A DNA stretch of 64,000 nt from Chionis minor. Its lineage: Eukaryota; Chordata; Aves; Charadriiformes; Chionididae. The stretch is taken from contig VZSF01007706.1 of the NCBI GenBank assembly GCA_013398295.1, positions 942,533 through 1,006,532 on the forward strand, given 5' to 3'. Below, piece after piece: positions 1-14,000 of this stretch (position 1 is its first letter; every line of letters begins with the position of its first letter). Under the pieces are notes generated by a model that saw only the letters and a program-made list of their open reading frames with translations, was not told where the DNA came from and made no database searches. The translations under genes were made by a program, and so were the position numbers.

Positions 1-3000
1 CACATTTCTATCTCTTTCTCACACTGTACTATTTCATTCATTTAAGCATTTCCTCAGGCCTGATCTTTGGTCTCATAACCATGGGAGTTCAAAGAGTTAA
101 CGATGGTTGGTCGAGGGAGCGATGGAAGAGAGGCGATATATGAACATAGCTGAATAGTTAATATTGCAAAGCATGTATTACTTTACCTCCAACAGATAGT
201 GAAGTACAGGGACTTTGGAAAGTAGAAAAACTGTATCTTCCTATTTTGCTGTACAGCAAAGTGCCTTACAAGGTTTTTATCATGAGACTGGCTTCTGGAT
301 TTTACGGCAACACACAGAATTAACAAGCATGGCATGGCATGGCAGTGGGAAAAGACAACATGCTTTAAATTCAAAAGACCAGAGTTTGGAGCCTTACTAT
401 TTTTACCACCAGACTAACCAAACAAGTGATGAAGAGGGAATAAGAAATGCAAATTCTCAAGGTTTTATTTTCCATTATAAATTCTTATAAAAACCAAAGT
501 TCCTAAAAAACTTTTCTCCACACGCGTACACATTTTAATTCCAAGGCTATGATTTAAATCAAGCTTGCTTCCTGGAGTGCTGAAAATCAAAAGGACCTCT
601 AGCACACAGGCAGAGTCCCAATTAGAAAAGCTCCAGACAAAACATTGCACACTGCTGCCCCTCATTTCTCTAATAACATGGACTTACTTCAGGTAAGAAA
701 ATGGCTACTTTTAATCAGTATGACCACAGCAGGATCATTTGGACGGGGGGAAGGCAGAGGATATACCTTTCAACTGAAAACAAGCAATTTTCTGCACTTC
801 TAGTGAAGACAAAGATAACACACATTTAACATCCATAAACACTCCAGAGCTTCATCGTGAAGCACTGGCTCCCCTTGTTTCTTGTTTCTGTGGGTACCCA
901 GGAAACACTGGAGGAGAATATACAAGAATTCCTTGTTTAACAAATATGGAAAACAATTGACTGCATGAAAGCTTTTTACTGCTCATCTTTTTAGTTCTAG
1001 ATCCGCGAGATTTAATGCCTTTCACATTGCTATCCACTTTTAATGATAGAAGCTCTTTATTATTGAAATCAGTATCTGAGAGGGTGGTCTGCCCTCACTG
1101 AGAAGCAGCAGGGTTCTGAAATTTCGGCAAGCTTCATCTGAAGTACCTCTAGTGGCCCTTCAGTGCAAACAGGTATTCAAAGAGACAGCAGCTGGAAAAC
1201 TGAAGAGAGAAAAGGTATTATTTTGATAATGACCCCTATATTGGGACTAAAACAAAGCCAAAAAAAAAAAAAAAAAAAAAGCAAAAAAGAAAAGGAAAAC
1301 CAACAACAGCCCGATGACCTGTCACCAGGAAATATCATGGATGGACTTACAGAGCTAAAAGAAAGGAAAAGCCTGGCTCAAACATTCACATTTACTTTAC
1401 ACAAGCCAGAAGCGTGCAGTAAGATTAAAACCCCTTTTTGCATAAACTAATGGACTTTGTTGAGGGCCCACTGTGTGACACACATATCCCACAGGAGATT
1501 TTCCCAAGGTCCAAAGGGCCTTGAGTGCCCAATCCAAGCGCAAAGGCAGGAAGGGGCTTGGAGAACAATTCATTATGGGGGAATGCCAGCAGTGATTAGA
1601 CTAAGACACTCTCTTCAACAGTTAAGAGACAGAAGGAAAATGAGAGCAAACCAAAAAATGGAACAACAAAAAAAATTGTCTAGTTTAAAAAAAATAAAGA
1701 AGCCACAGTTTTACCAACTCACAGAAGTATTTACACAACCTAAATGGCTTTTATTCAAGTATACACCAGTGTCTATAACACAACACAGAGACACTCAGAC
1801 TACCTTTATACTAGGGCAGGTCTGATTATAGATAGAAACCTAATGGTGGCTGCAGAGAACTCAGCGTCTAATCACTCATCTTTTTTTCCTCACCTCTTCC
1901 CTCTGACTGCAATGTATATATTACTTGAAGTGTTCAAATCTCATTTATTTGTGTACTCCACCTTTAAGAAGCTTTCTGAGCTTATGAGGCTATGCTGTTT
2001 CTCCAAACAGAGAGACAGAGAAACAGGCTGATTATAAACTTCCAGTTATGCAAAAAGTTGGTGTAGTTGCTGATGATTTATATGTTGTTTGATCTTTCAT
2101 AGGTCATCCTAAAAGTTAACATTTAAATTATTTGAGAAATCCTGACTCAAATTGGCTGTTTTGATAACATTATTGCTGCTGACTCCCTCGAGTGCTTGTG
2201 CTCTTAGTTTCCCTGATTTTAATTATTAATCCACCACCGCATGTTTCATTTCTCTGTAGCAACAGAAAGGTTAATATTCATAACGGATTTTTTTTGGTTA
2301 TTTTTAAAGGTAGGTGAGGAACAGTGCAGGGGAAGACGGAGGAGGGAATCAAGTTTTAATTAGTTGTTTATATCGCTATCTAGGTTGCAGAGCTGATTGC
2401 AGCTCTGCTCCTTCCCAGGCTCTTTAAGTGTGCACCCAGAAGTGCAATTCCACCGGAGGCTGAACACCGTTCCCTGCCTCTCCAAAATTACCTCTGTGCC
2501 ATCTGCTTTCAGGAACCTGTGACCAGCAGCTTTTGGAATGCTGGTCTGCTGAAGTTAATAAATGAAGCAAGATATTAGAGAATCATTCATAAAAAAGAAA
2601 GCCTGCACACATATGTAATCGCATCTAATCTTATGCTTCATTACAACACAAATAAGGCAGACCAGCTTCTTTATTCGGTTAGGAAGGACCAAATTCAGCT
2701 TCCACTCTCAGAAAGCCACGGAGCCTGCTGGAGACCCGAGCTTCTCTCTGCTTTATTCCTTAGTGTCTCTCAGACAGATTTTTCTCCTGAGGGAAAATGA
2801 GACTTAAACAAACACCACAATTTCTTCCCTGCTGCCTATTTCTGATTTTCCAGGAAGTACAAAAGACTTTAAATTTTTTTTTTTTGGTTTGGTGTTTGGT
2901 TTGGGTTTTTTTTTGTTGTAGTTGTTCCAAAGCCACACTGAGAAATCTTCCTTTATCTCAGCTAGGATTTCCATCACAGACTCGACTCTCCGTTTATTAC

Positions 3001-6000
3001 CAGGATGTAATATTTAGTCCTCTCTCAATAACTGGTGTACTCAACTACATCATTGATAGTGAAGTCAAAGTGAAAAACGGAAGAGGAAACGGAGAAAATC
3101 CTTTCAGTAGCAATCTTTCCTCCAGCTTTTTCTTCAAGAAAATGTAAAGGGGTTCAGATAATTAGTCACATCCAGAACTTGAGTAAAAGCTCAGAGTTGT
3201 CTGAGACAGATCTCTGCGTGTCCCTGTACAACCTCCCTGCCTTCAAATGTAGAGATTCCTGCTGGGACTTCTCACTTCCATTCTACTCTGAAAATAAAGA
3301 TGTAAATGGACCAAACTTGTACCTTGCTATCTTTTAAATGAACAAAGGAAATTCAGACATACACACATTTTTCTGCCATTTTAAATCCTCATCCCACTCA
3401 GAACAAGACCAGAGGCCACCTGCTTCCATTTACCATTCTCTCTCCTCATCCTGCTCTCAGAAGTGCACCAACAGGACCTATGAGGTATAAAGTCAAGTTT
3501 TGCCTAGGCAACTGTGACGAGAAAGCTACAGTCTCAAAGGAATCCCAGAAGATATTTATGGAAGACAGAGTAGGATACATACTATAATACTATTTTTTCT
3601 CATCATACCCAAAGGTTCAGAGTCCATCTTTCTACTAAAAAAAGCACTGGATCAAGCATTACTCAATTCAAATTCAAAATCTAATGTTTACTTGGTGCTC
3701 CTGCTGTATTCAATCATGCAAAATGCATTCTAAAGCCCATACTCACAGGTTTTAAAGTGATATGACTACAGTCCTGCCACATAAATAAAATGCCTATTCC
3801 ATTGCCACCTTGACAAGAATGCCACATGATAACTGATGAAAAAGCAAGTTAAGGATTACAGATCTTTTTGGTGGAGGAAAAAAACAAAGAAGTGGATGTC
3901 AGAAGATGTTTTTATAATCATGTAAGATTGTTACAGAATTTCTTTCTACAAAATGAACCTCATGAATGCTATTACTGCTACTCCATTATTTTATTTTATC
4001 TTATTTTCAAGCAGAAGTTTCTTTGCTTTCAACATTATAAAGCTTGGTTTCCCTACCTGTTGGGTTACAGGCAGGCCCTAGGAACAAAAACCATTACTGT
4101 GCACTCATTTCTCATGTTTTAGGTACCTTCAATCATCTATATTCACAAGAGGACACTTACCTACAGCTTTGATCCATTTACTTTTTCTTTACCGTAAAGT
4201 TGATGCAAATATTTATTATACAGCACCACTTGAAAAGTCTTTTTTGGGTTCTACATCAAAACAATGAAGTGAGTGAAAACTGAAAATCTAGCTATATACA
4301 CACAAGAGAAAAATTCTAACCTGTACACTGCAAGTCCATTTTACATCATTTTTTTGGATCAGACAAAATGGTAAAACTAACCTCAGCTTATTCCCTGTCA
4401 CCAGTCAAAATGTGCACGTACGCCCATAGTTTCATGCAGAAAGTTGAGTTTTAGCTAAAATTACACATGGTTAAGACGAAATACTCACAGAAATAGTATT
4501 TGTGATATTCCTCTGGACTTTGAAGTGTTATTTTTACTCTTTCAAAGACCTCTAGATGGCATACTTTAGCAAACTTTTACAATTACACACATTTTGGCCT
4601 CAGTACAGTTTACAGCGTTTTCCCCAATGTTTTTGAATTAATCTACTGTAATGACTGTCAGTTTAATGAGTTATTAAAAGATATTCATGCTTTTGTAGTG
4701 CAAAGTGTAGCAAAAATAGAATAAATAATATTTCATTTATTACAGAAGTTCCTAGAATAAAATATATTTCTCTGGCTGAACAGCATTGCAGGCTCTAGGG
4801 AAAATAAAAGCAACAGTATTTTAAAGCAATAAAATATTTTCTGGAACAGGACACGTGCCTGCAGAAATTATAGCAACCTATCTCCCTCCTGAAATCAGTA
4901 AGGTCTTTATAAATACGAAATTCACCAAGTTTGAATAGTTTATCCAGTAGGGGTCTCTGAATGGTTTTACAAGCTGGATATCAAGTAAACAAAATGGAAA
5001 CTTGCTGCTAGGATCACTGCTTAGCATTACACCAGAATGCTGCATTAATTTGCAGGAGACCCCCAAAATGTCAGTGTTGTTAGATGAGCAAATACAAATT
5101 CCTGTATAACACAGGCTCTTTGTTACTGCTACACGGAGCCCGATAACTGGCATTTGGCTATATTTGTCTTTCAATACTATACACCTTTGCAGAATTAGAT
5201 CCTACCAGTAAGGCAGTCTGTCCGGTAAAGGGCAAGTCAAAGAGATGCAAACTATCACTGCCATCAAACAAGATGATAATCATAGAATACCTCCAATTAT
5301 ATATATACATATATACACATATGAACTGAGACTTTTCAGCAGATGAGAACTGGACCTAGACAATGCAATTACTGCATGGTTCACCTCCCTTTAATCCAAA
5401 TTTATGGCTATCTGGGGCTTCCTGAGTCACATAAAATCAATGCTAGTACAGGCTCTCCAGGACATGGAGTTGCCTCATGCCCACTCAGATTTCCTACAGA
5501 ACAGTGCAAGCTCTGGGCCGGTTCCCCTCATGCTTGCGCTGCTTCCAAGCCCTCATCAGTGCAGGTGGACTGAGGGTTGCAAGCAACCATGAGCTGACTG
5601 TTCCCAGGTCATCACTGCACAGCTTGACATCTGCATACGCGGGCTGCTTTCTCACCTCCACTGAAGGTGCCTCCCCAGGCCCCTCTTGTACTCTCTGCTC
5701 TCAGCCGCAACGCTCCTCCCTTCCTCCTCTTCCTGCAAAGTCCTAAACGCTCGGAAAAAGACAACAGAGAAAGCCTTTCCACCTCTCTCCCAGGCAGCTC
5801 CCAAATATTTAACTGGATTATAGACCCTGAGCCACACAAAGCTACCTAGTAACAACTGCTCTGGGGCACGTCTGCAATCCTGTGCGCTGTGTTTAGGAAT
5901 GCAGATGTGAGATGAGCAGATTTGAAAACCTAGTCCAAAACCCTGAATCCTTAGTTGGTTACGTTTGATTCAGTAAGCATGTCAAGTGTTTTGTTTAGCT

Positions 6001-9000
6001 TTTTAACCCCCCAAATTAAGCCATATATGCCCTCCTGTCTGTATTCTAGCAGGTGGATGCTACTGCGTGCCTTAATCAGAGTTCCATAGGAAAAGGGAAA
6101 TGAACAAATGTTACACAAAAGAAGAACAAGCCAAAAATACCCTGGGGTTATTGCAGACTCCAGCAGATTTTTGCAGGTGTTCTGGGCTTCAACAGCACAG
6201 TGAGACTTTTTCATTCATGTTCTGCTTGCTTCCTGGAAAACAGCACTGATGTGAATATCCAAGCTAAAGAAAACAAAACCCAATGTATATTTCAAGAAGA
6301 GAACTGGCTTTATATCCCATGGATTATTATATAGCTGTGTTCACAAACTGTGCCTAGGCATCTCAGGCATGTTGAACTATTCAAGCATAAACAGAGCCAA
6401 GATTATTTATAGTTCTTTTGTGTCATATTGGATGAGGCTGTATTGCAATCGGACAAATAATAGGGCCCAAGGTGACACAAACTATAATATTAATAGAGGG
6501 GCAGAGGGGGGAAATTACCAAATTGAAGTGCTTGGAAATCTACAACCTATAGAAAGAACAACCAATGTCATAAGAAAGTCGTTCCTCTCTAACACCACAT
6601 GGATTCAGGTTCCTTTTAATCATTTTGTTTAGCTGTGTGCTCTGTTTTATGATGGTTTAATTGTAGCTGTACTTCAAATGTGGTGCACTGATGGGGGACA
6701 GCAGGGGAGCATTAGGCATAAAATTTAACTGCAAAGCTCAATGCAATCCTAATTATGGTGCTGCTATGACACCTCCATAATTACTCATTCTTATCCACTG
6801 GCTCTACTAAAATAATTCATGAGACAAAAAGCAAGCTGAGAATGCCAGCATTGTCACTGCAGTCCAAAGCTAGACAGGACTAAAACATGGTGATGGTTGG
6901 CTTTTCGACACCCACATCCCTCCACAGAATTTACAGAAGCCTTATTTTAAGCTCTCAGTTTCCATATACTTCAAAGGTCATCTAAACTAGCTGGAAGAAA
7001 TGTGGAAGTGAGAAGTCCCTAAAATCTCATAATTCTCAGGCATCTCTGTGATTTGTGTTAGCTGTTTTTATGAAGACAGGATCCACAGTCCTGCACGACT
7101 TGGGAACCTTTTAAGCACATGCAGGCAGCTTACACTTTTCCTCTTAAAAACAGCTAGAAATAGAAGTGGAATTTGTGCCACTATTTTTCTTTTCTTTTTA
7201 TAACAATGTAGGACAAAAATAAATAAGCATCACCATGCCTCTCTAGATCAGGATTGCAGTGACAGGGCTGGCATTCTCACTTTACTTGTCTTGTGAAACA
7301 CCAAGTGGAGACAGTGGATTGGGAAGCGTAATGATAAATGTGTCATAACAGTGCAGCAATTAGGATTGCACTGGGCTTTGCACTGATTTGGGAAGCATGG
7401 ATCAATCTTCAGCCCTCCCTTTGCCTGGGGAATGCCTTTATCATGGGACTGTGGAGACAATCCTTTACTCTTTTTAAAGACTGGCCAATCTAGCCTCCAA
7501 CTTCACAATTACGATGCTTTCATGGGAAAGCACAGGCAAGGTCTGCATTCCTTGAGCAGAGGAGCAATTAAAACTTCAACTTTCATGCTGTGAATGCAAG
7601 GAGTTTGCACCAGGTATGGGGAACCCTCTCAGTACTTCCTCCTCATCTTCCTTCAGCCACATTTATCATGCAATGGAAGATAAATCAAGCCTAGACAACT
7701 AAGTACATTTTCATAAAGACAGCAATCTTGGCTACACTCAAAAAACCACCTCTAGCTACCCTGAATAGTCCACTAAAAATATAGGTATGGATTCACAGGC
7801 CTTTCAGTACCAAGACAGTTATTCCGTCCACTGCACTATTGTACTTGTGCCCCATTTACATGCTTCTGTGTTTTATAGTTTATGTCTCAAAGCATCATCA
7901 GAGCTGGAGGAGCTATGTAACTCCTGATAACCTGTAACACACACTTTGGGATACAGGAAATAACGCCAATCTTTTCTATCACAGTAAGGTTAAAGAGCAT
8001 TTGTTTTGACTGTGCAGTAAAAGTAGAAGACAATTGCCAAAACTCTAATTGCTGCATTTCAGTCTTTCTGTCCTCTAATTTTAGAGCAGTTCAGCTAGGA
8101 TACAAAACCATTTATTGGTCCGTGATGCAAGGGATATTTAAATTTTGGGGAGGGTAGCAACGGAGATACAGATTTTCTCTAGAACTGATAATTCCAAGTC
8201 ATCCAAAAATTCAAGAGCTTAGTTTGAAATAATAAGCTTAAAATTATTTTGGAAACAGAAAAAAAAAATCATGTTTTTCCCCTCTAAAAGTAAAGACTAC
8301 AGACTTAAAAAAACCCTGAAACAAAGCTAAGAACATATTCTCCAATACTAACATCCAACTGTGAAACTGGAATAAGACACCACATACTGCAAGAATTTCA
8401 AATACATAGTAAGTTTGCAACACTGTCCCTGCTCAGCTCGTTCATTTCCAGAGTGCAAGGTCGGCTGATAGGTACTGACAGCAAAGGTTAGATCAACTTC
8501 CCAATCTGCTGCAGGGTGCTTAAAGGATTAGTACCGAGGGACTTAATACTATTGAAAGTGCTTGATTCTCTCTGCTACTTCTAGGTTATTATGAGAAGCT
8601 TCTTCCCTCTGCCTACACAACAGCAAAATATCTAATCAAAGGTAAAATCAGGTACGCTTATTTCATTTCCGGATTCTTTCATGGCTGATTTCTGAAAATT
8701 GAGACCCATGTCACTTAGTCAAACTTGTGAACCAATCTGGACTCATAAAGCACAACTACCGATCAATATTTTGGAGGCCAAGGTCATCTAAAACATTAGA
8801 ATGTGCATTGTTGACTCTAAATATGGTTATTGTGAAATAAATAGACAGTTATTTTAAAGTAACCAAAAAAATTATTCGTAGATCAAATTTTTGCTTAAAA
8901 GCAATCTGGACCCACACTTCTATTGTATATGTATATATACATGTATACATACAGGTGTATACACACCATTAGTGTTCCCTGAAGTGTTTTTTAAGTGTAA

Positions 9001-9645
9001 ATTAAAATTAAAATATTTCTTTTTATACCCATTGAAAAAGTGAGGCAAAGGAAGTTTCAGTGCTTCACTTCCCTGAAGTCAGATTAAGAGTCATCTGACC
9101 GCCTACAGACATCTGTAAAGTACATGGATATGCGAGACCTAGTCAACTAGATTTTTATTATAGTCAGCACAGAAGTGGAGTTTTATTCAAAGTATGATTG
9201 ATCTCAGTTAAAGGTAGAGGTCTAGATGAGACTAGAGGTCTAAAAATCTGGTAAGTGAAATACCATTCTAGCCCATTTTCAGATCCATTTCACAACATGA
9301 AAAACGGCAACAGATTTGCATTAACAAACAAAGAAAACAAGTAAAAATCAGACATGTTTGGGACTTAAACCTACAAAATGTACTGGATTCTGTCTTGCTT
9401 TTTCTTAAGACCTAAAAATCAAATACTACACCATCCATTAAATGGCATATTGACAACTCTCCTGATGGAGAAATTCAAAGTTGACTACATTTTCTTTACT
9501 CTGAGAAATATCATTTCTAATCTGAAGCCAACCATGGAACACAGTAAACCAGAAGCATCCTGGTCTGAGGTAAAACAGAACCAATTTTCTGTTCAGTAAT
9601 TTTACTTTGCAGCTAAGCTTCTTCTAACTACTGAAATTAACAACA
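1..9645. other. Intergenic DNA, no gene recognised
   Basis: No exon with plausible splice sites and recognisable protein similarity was found on either strand. The region holds an A-run (1,260-1,280), T-rich and GT-rich tracts near 2,874-2,915, TA/CA-rich stretches near 5,296-5,322 and 8,928-8,966, and a locally GC-richer patch at about 5,430-5,750 with overlapping short ORFs in several frames but no recognisable product. Stretches such as 6,640-6,880 and 7,245-7,480 have balanced, non-repetitive composition that could be conserved non-coding DNA, but this cannot be told from one sequence. If GBE1 synteny with mammals holds, this lies in the gene desert downstream of GBE1 towards ROBO1 (inference). 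Confidence 0.6.
1260..1280. repeat. Poly(A) run, 21 A
   Basis: There are 21 consecutive A, followed by more A-rich sequence. No transposon body is recognised upstream, so it is better read as a simple homopolymer than as a retroposon tail. Confidence 0.9.
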
Positions 9646-10178
9646 TGTTGTGCAGAAACTGTTCACACTCAGAGTGATGAGACCCATGTTTATAGCTGAT
9701 GCCAAGGCATGGGATGCAGAGAGGCTCTTGCTTCTACTTACTGCTATAGCAACCAAGGCCAGACAACTTTGGTATTTGTCCCGTTGGAGGGTTGGAAGCA
9801 GAAAAGCATAGAGGGGCTGCACCTGCGGGGAGAACAGGACAGGTGACCCAAAACTGACCAACAGTGTATTCCATCCCATCTGCCTCATGCTCAGGATAAA
9901 AGCTGAGGGTCAGCCCTCTTGCTTCAATGGCCAGTGTCTGAGGAGGACTCTGTCTGTTCGTCTGCCTTTGACCCTGATCCATGTGTTTCTGAATCCAGAT
10001 CTGGAATCCAGTTCCCATCCGTCACTGAATCCAGTCTGGGACTTCCCCAGTGCCTGCCTGTGACATGATAATCATCTGGGAACCTTGATATGGTTTTGTA
10101 TATATTTCATTATTTTCTTTTTATTATTTTCTTATTAATATTTCATTAAAGTAGTTTAGCGCCTTCTAAACTCATAAC
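9646..10178 (+). mobile_element. Solo-LTR-like avian endogenous retrovirus fragment, plus orientation
   Basis: The segment resembles LTRs common in bird genomes. It starts TGTTGTGC, has a TATA-like box (GGATAAAAGC, 9,894-9,903) within the characteristic context of a tract ending CCATCCCATCTGCCTCATGC, and carries an ATTAAA poly(A) signal (10,145-10,150) after an AT-rich tract. Together these suggest U3-R-U5 order on the plus strand. No gag, pol or env ORF and no second matching LTR is present, so it is at most a solo LTR. The right end abuts the next element and a clear target-site duplication was not found, so the end coordinates are approximate. The family assignment (ERVL-like) is from memory of similar avian LTRs. 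Confidence 0.55.
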
Positions 10179-10180
10179 CT

Positions 10181-11036
10181 GATGCCAGGTGCCCACGAAA
10201 GCTGCTCTATCACTCTCCTCCTCAGCTGGACAACAAAGAGAAAATACAAAAGGCTGGTGGGCTGAGATACGGACAGGGAGGGATCACTCACCAGTTACCA
10301 ACACAGGCAAAACAGACTCAACTTGGGGAAATTAATTTAGTTTATTGCCAATTAGAAGTCAGAGTAGGATAATGAAAAATAAAACCAAATCTTAAAACAC
10401 CTTATCCCCAACCCCTCCCCCTCTTCCCAGGCTCAACTTCACTCCGAATTTCTCTACTTATTCCCCCCCAAGTGTCCCAGTGGGATGGGGAACGGGGGTT
10501 GGGGTCAGTTCATCACATGTCTCTGCTGCTCCTTCCTCCTCAGGGGGAGGACTCCTCACACTCTTCCCCTGCTCCAGTGTGGGGTTCCTCCCATGGGAGA
10601 CAGTCCTCCATGAACTTCTCCAATGTGAGTCCTTCCCACAGGCTGCAGGTGGATATCTGCTGCCCTGTTAACCTCCATAGGCTGCAGGGGAACAGCCTAC
10701 CTCACCATGGTCTTCACCACAGGCTGCAGGGGAATCTGCTCTGGTACCTGGAGCACCTCCTCCCCCTCCTTCTTCACTGACCTTGGTGTCTGCAGAGTTG
10801 CTGGTCTTACTCCTCTTCCCTGGTTACTGTTGTGCAGTTTTTTCCCCTTCTTAAATATGTTATCCCAGAGGTGCTGCCACCATCACTGATGGGCTCAGCC
10901 CTGGCCAGCAGCAGGTCCATCTTGGAGCCGGCTGGCATTGACTCTATCAGACATGAGGGAAGCTTCCAGCAGCTTGTCACAGAAGCCACCCCTGTAGGCG
11001 CCCCCTACCAAAACCTTGCCACGCAAGCCCAATACA
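10181..11036 (-). mobile_element. Solo-LTR-like avian endogenous retrovirus fragment, minus orientation
   Basis: Read on the minus strand this begins TGTATTGGG at 11,036, has a TATTTAA TATA-like box (complement of 10,851-10,857) and an AATAAA poly(A) signal (complement of 10,341-10,346), which is LTR architecture. The GC-rich middle (about 10,450-10,780) contains diverged repeats around the words GGCTGCAG and CTCCA, characteristic of an LTR I recognise from many bird genomes. This copy seems to have fewer of those internal units than versions I recall, and it lacks the expected terminal bases at its 3' end near 10,181. No internal retroviral genes are present. The 60-102 codon ORFs inside are frames of the repeated GC-rich tract, not genes. 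Confidence 0.65.
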
Positions 11037-14000
11037 CTTCTGTAGGAACAAATAATCCACTTACTCTTTAACAGTCTGTCATGACTTTTTTTGCCATCAG
11101 CTCAACCAACCAGCTGAGAGAATTTTGCTAATTAATTACAAGTTGAAAGCTGCAAATTCAGCTATCAGTTTGTTTCTTCTTCTAAAAAAAAAAAACCAAT
11201 CAGAACATTCAAATACTCCTATCATCAGCTTTATATTTCCTAAGTAAAACTGAGATATTTAAGATCCAGAATAAATACTAATAGTACTAACTAGAAAAAG
11301 CTAATCGATGAGACAGGCCCCATGATGCTAAAACTGAATGCCAAAATGCTCCAAACTAGGCCATTAGATTTTCTACGCATGATGCTACCAATAAGGCCAA
11401 TACAAAGATTTCATTTATATAAATAACTGCTGCTATTCACGGTTAATGGAAGCTTAAGCTACTCAGTGTGCAGTAGGCCACTTGGAGAAACAAAACAAAA
11501 ATAAAGCGCATTGAAGAAGAAGAAAACAATTGTGCAGTTGCATGTCTAGGTTTATACAGAAAGTGACCATATTTTAAGGTTACTAGAGAGTGCACACAGA
11601 TGAACAGATGACAGCACAGAAAAATAAATGTTCATAATATAATCAGGACACTGAAAAACTGGTCCACAGACCAGACCTCCACAACCTTGAGCATAAGTAG
11701 GTTAGGTGTTTGGGGTTTTTTTCTTTTTAAAGCTTATATGTACCAGATAAAGTCATACTACTCACAAATGGTGACTAGAACAAATGGACTGGTTCAAAGG
11801 GCTGGTGTGAGACACACTCTCACTCTGCAACGAAGCACCATTTTTCCTTTGTGTGCTCAATTCCATCTCTAATCCAAAGCAATTTCTCTAAGGTGCCAGA
11901 CACATACAGCACGACAGCCAGCAACAGCAAGTAACATTAATGTCTGCTTCCTCCCAATACTAAGTATTGCTGGACAGAAAACTCATGCTATGTTCTGCTC
12001 ACGTGCCACCATTCCAGAGGGACTCATAATAATCTTAGATGTTGCTCCTCAAATAACCACAGTAACCTCGTAGTGAATGTAGCACTAAGGAAAGAAAAGA
12101 AATGTAGATTAATTCCTTAAAGAATATAACAGTAACACAAGGGGGTTTAACTACAAGCAGGATGCTTTAGTTTTAGACAGTTCACAAAGTTAAATTTTTG
12201 CCCTGTCATCCCAGCAAACACATTTTAGCTGATCACCAAGCTGACCTTGAACCACCATAGTTTACACTGCAGAACTACAGTGTAAATGGAAGTAGTTGCT
12301 GATCTACAATGAAGCTATTAACCCTCTGCAGCTGAGGGCGGTAACTTTGTCAGCCATCTTATGCAAGCTACCCATGCTCATGTAGAAAGCCAGGGGACAG
12401 AGTGAAAAGAAATATGTAGAGGGACTATCAATAGCTGTTTCTAGAATCAATTGTTTGCCAGAAGATGGTGGACTCCATACATCATGCCCTAAAGCAGGCA
12501 AACTAATAGCAGAAAGGGTGAATAGACTGGATATTGGGTTCTCAGGCCAAAGGTCTCTGTAGCCTGACATAGTACTTCCCTGTGGTTAGAGAAATTGAGT
12601 ATTGAAAACCATGTAAACATGTTTAAAAGTCTGGTGAAAAAAATGGCTCTGTTGCTGGCTCAAACTACCTTTGATGAGCAGGTACTCTAGCCTCCAAAAG
12701 ACCAGTGTAAGGTAAACCTTGAAAACGCTCTCAAAGAGCTTTGCTGTTGGTTCTTTTCTTGTCTCTGCCTGGTGGACTGATGGCTTAAGTGGTACAGCAA
12801 ATGAAATTACTTTTAGGACTCTTGTGAAGAAAAAGTAGCATCTAGGATTGTCAGTACTCACATAACTTAAGGCTTAGAAGGACAAAATTGAAACATGAAA
12901 CTGATGAACTGTTCAATATTACTGACAAAATACCATCTCACCAGAAGAAAGTACCACACAGGCACAGAGACCCATTTTCCACCTTCTGAAGCCTGACGGT
13001 TTTCTCCCAACAGTAACCACATAAATATAGCTAAGATTAATCTAACCGGAGAGACATGTTTGTATAAATATGGACTGTCCATCTCCAGGCTGAGGTGCAG
13101 GTGAACAGTGAGGCTTTGCAGCTGCTGTTTATTGGAGGAGTCAGGAGCACCTAGGCAGAGAGAAAGGCCACCAGCAGAGCCCCCAGCCTAGCCTTCTACC
13201 TCATGGCAGGAAAAATCTCTAATGCCAGTGCACAACTTTGTGGCCTAAGTCTCAGCGGCTGGAAAAATTAGTGCAGCTTCACTGATCACACTGAAGTTAT
13301 CTCAGAGTAAGGGTGTTTTTTCCCATATCTTGTACTTTTTCGAACTAGCAGAGGTGGTGATCAGCTGCGCTACCATGCCAGTTTAAAGTGATGAGAAACA
13401 GTTGGGCTCACATGTGCTTAACATAGGAGGGATAGAGAGGTACCAGAAGTCAGTATCAGCAGATGAGAGATCAAAGCACAGCTGCCTTCTTGTTCAAAAA
13501 AGAGCCTGATTTCAGTCATCTATTTGCAACATTGCCATCAGCCATGACATTGGAAAAGTCACTTCTGTGCTTTGCTCCCTTGCCTTCCCACCTGTAAAGC
13601 ATCTTGAGAGCTGCTGCTTATGTACTAGTGCTATCTAAAACCAACAAATTATTCTTGTAACCTGCAATCTTTCATAATTAAATTTGATGGATGCAATTCT
13701 GATTTAAAACTCTGTATTTTAAGTCTTTCACATGTTTCAATAGAGGCATAGCTCTTATTTTTAAAGAAACACTTGAGTTTGTTGTTAATTGTACAAGATA
13801 TATCTGTTCCCCACTAATATCTCTGTGATGTAGAATTTAATTTACTTTCCACCATTTTACTTTTAATTATGGCAAGACTCCCAAGTAATAAACTGAAGGA
13901 ACATATTGATGGGACAAGCCTTTTAAAAGATGAGACAATAATTATTAATTACAACTTAAAAGTCCCTTGCAGCACTTTTTTGCTATAAATACTGTCTGAC

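Noticed and set aside
4549..4560. CTCF-like CCTCTAGATGGC, and a similar site near 1,146-1,157
   Set aside because: Both deviate from the core consensus at important positions, so they are too weak to annotate.
10472..11071. Cluster of 60-102 codon ORFs on both strands
   Set aside because: They fall in the GC-rich repeated middle of the minus-strand LTR and are not retroviral or host genes.
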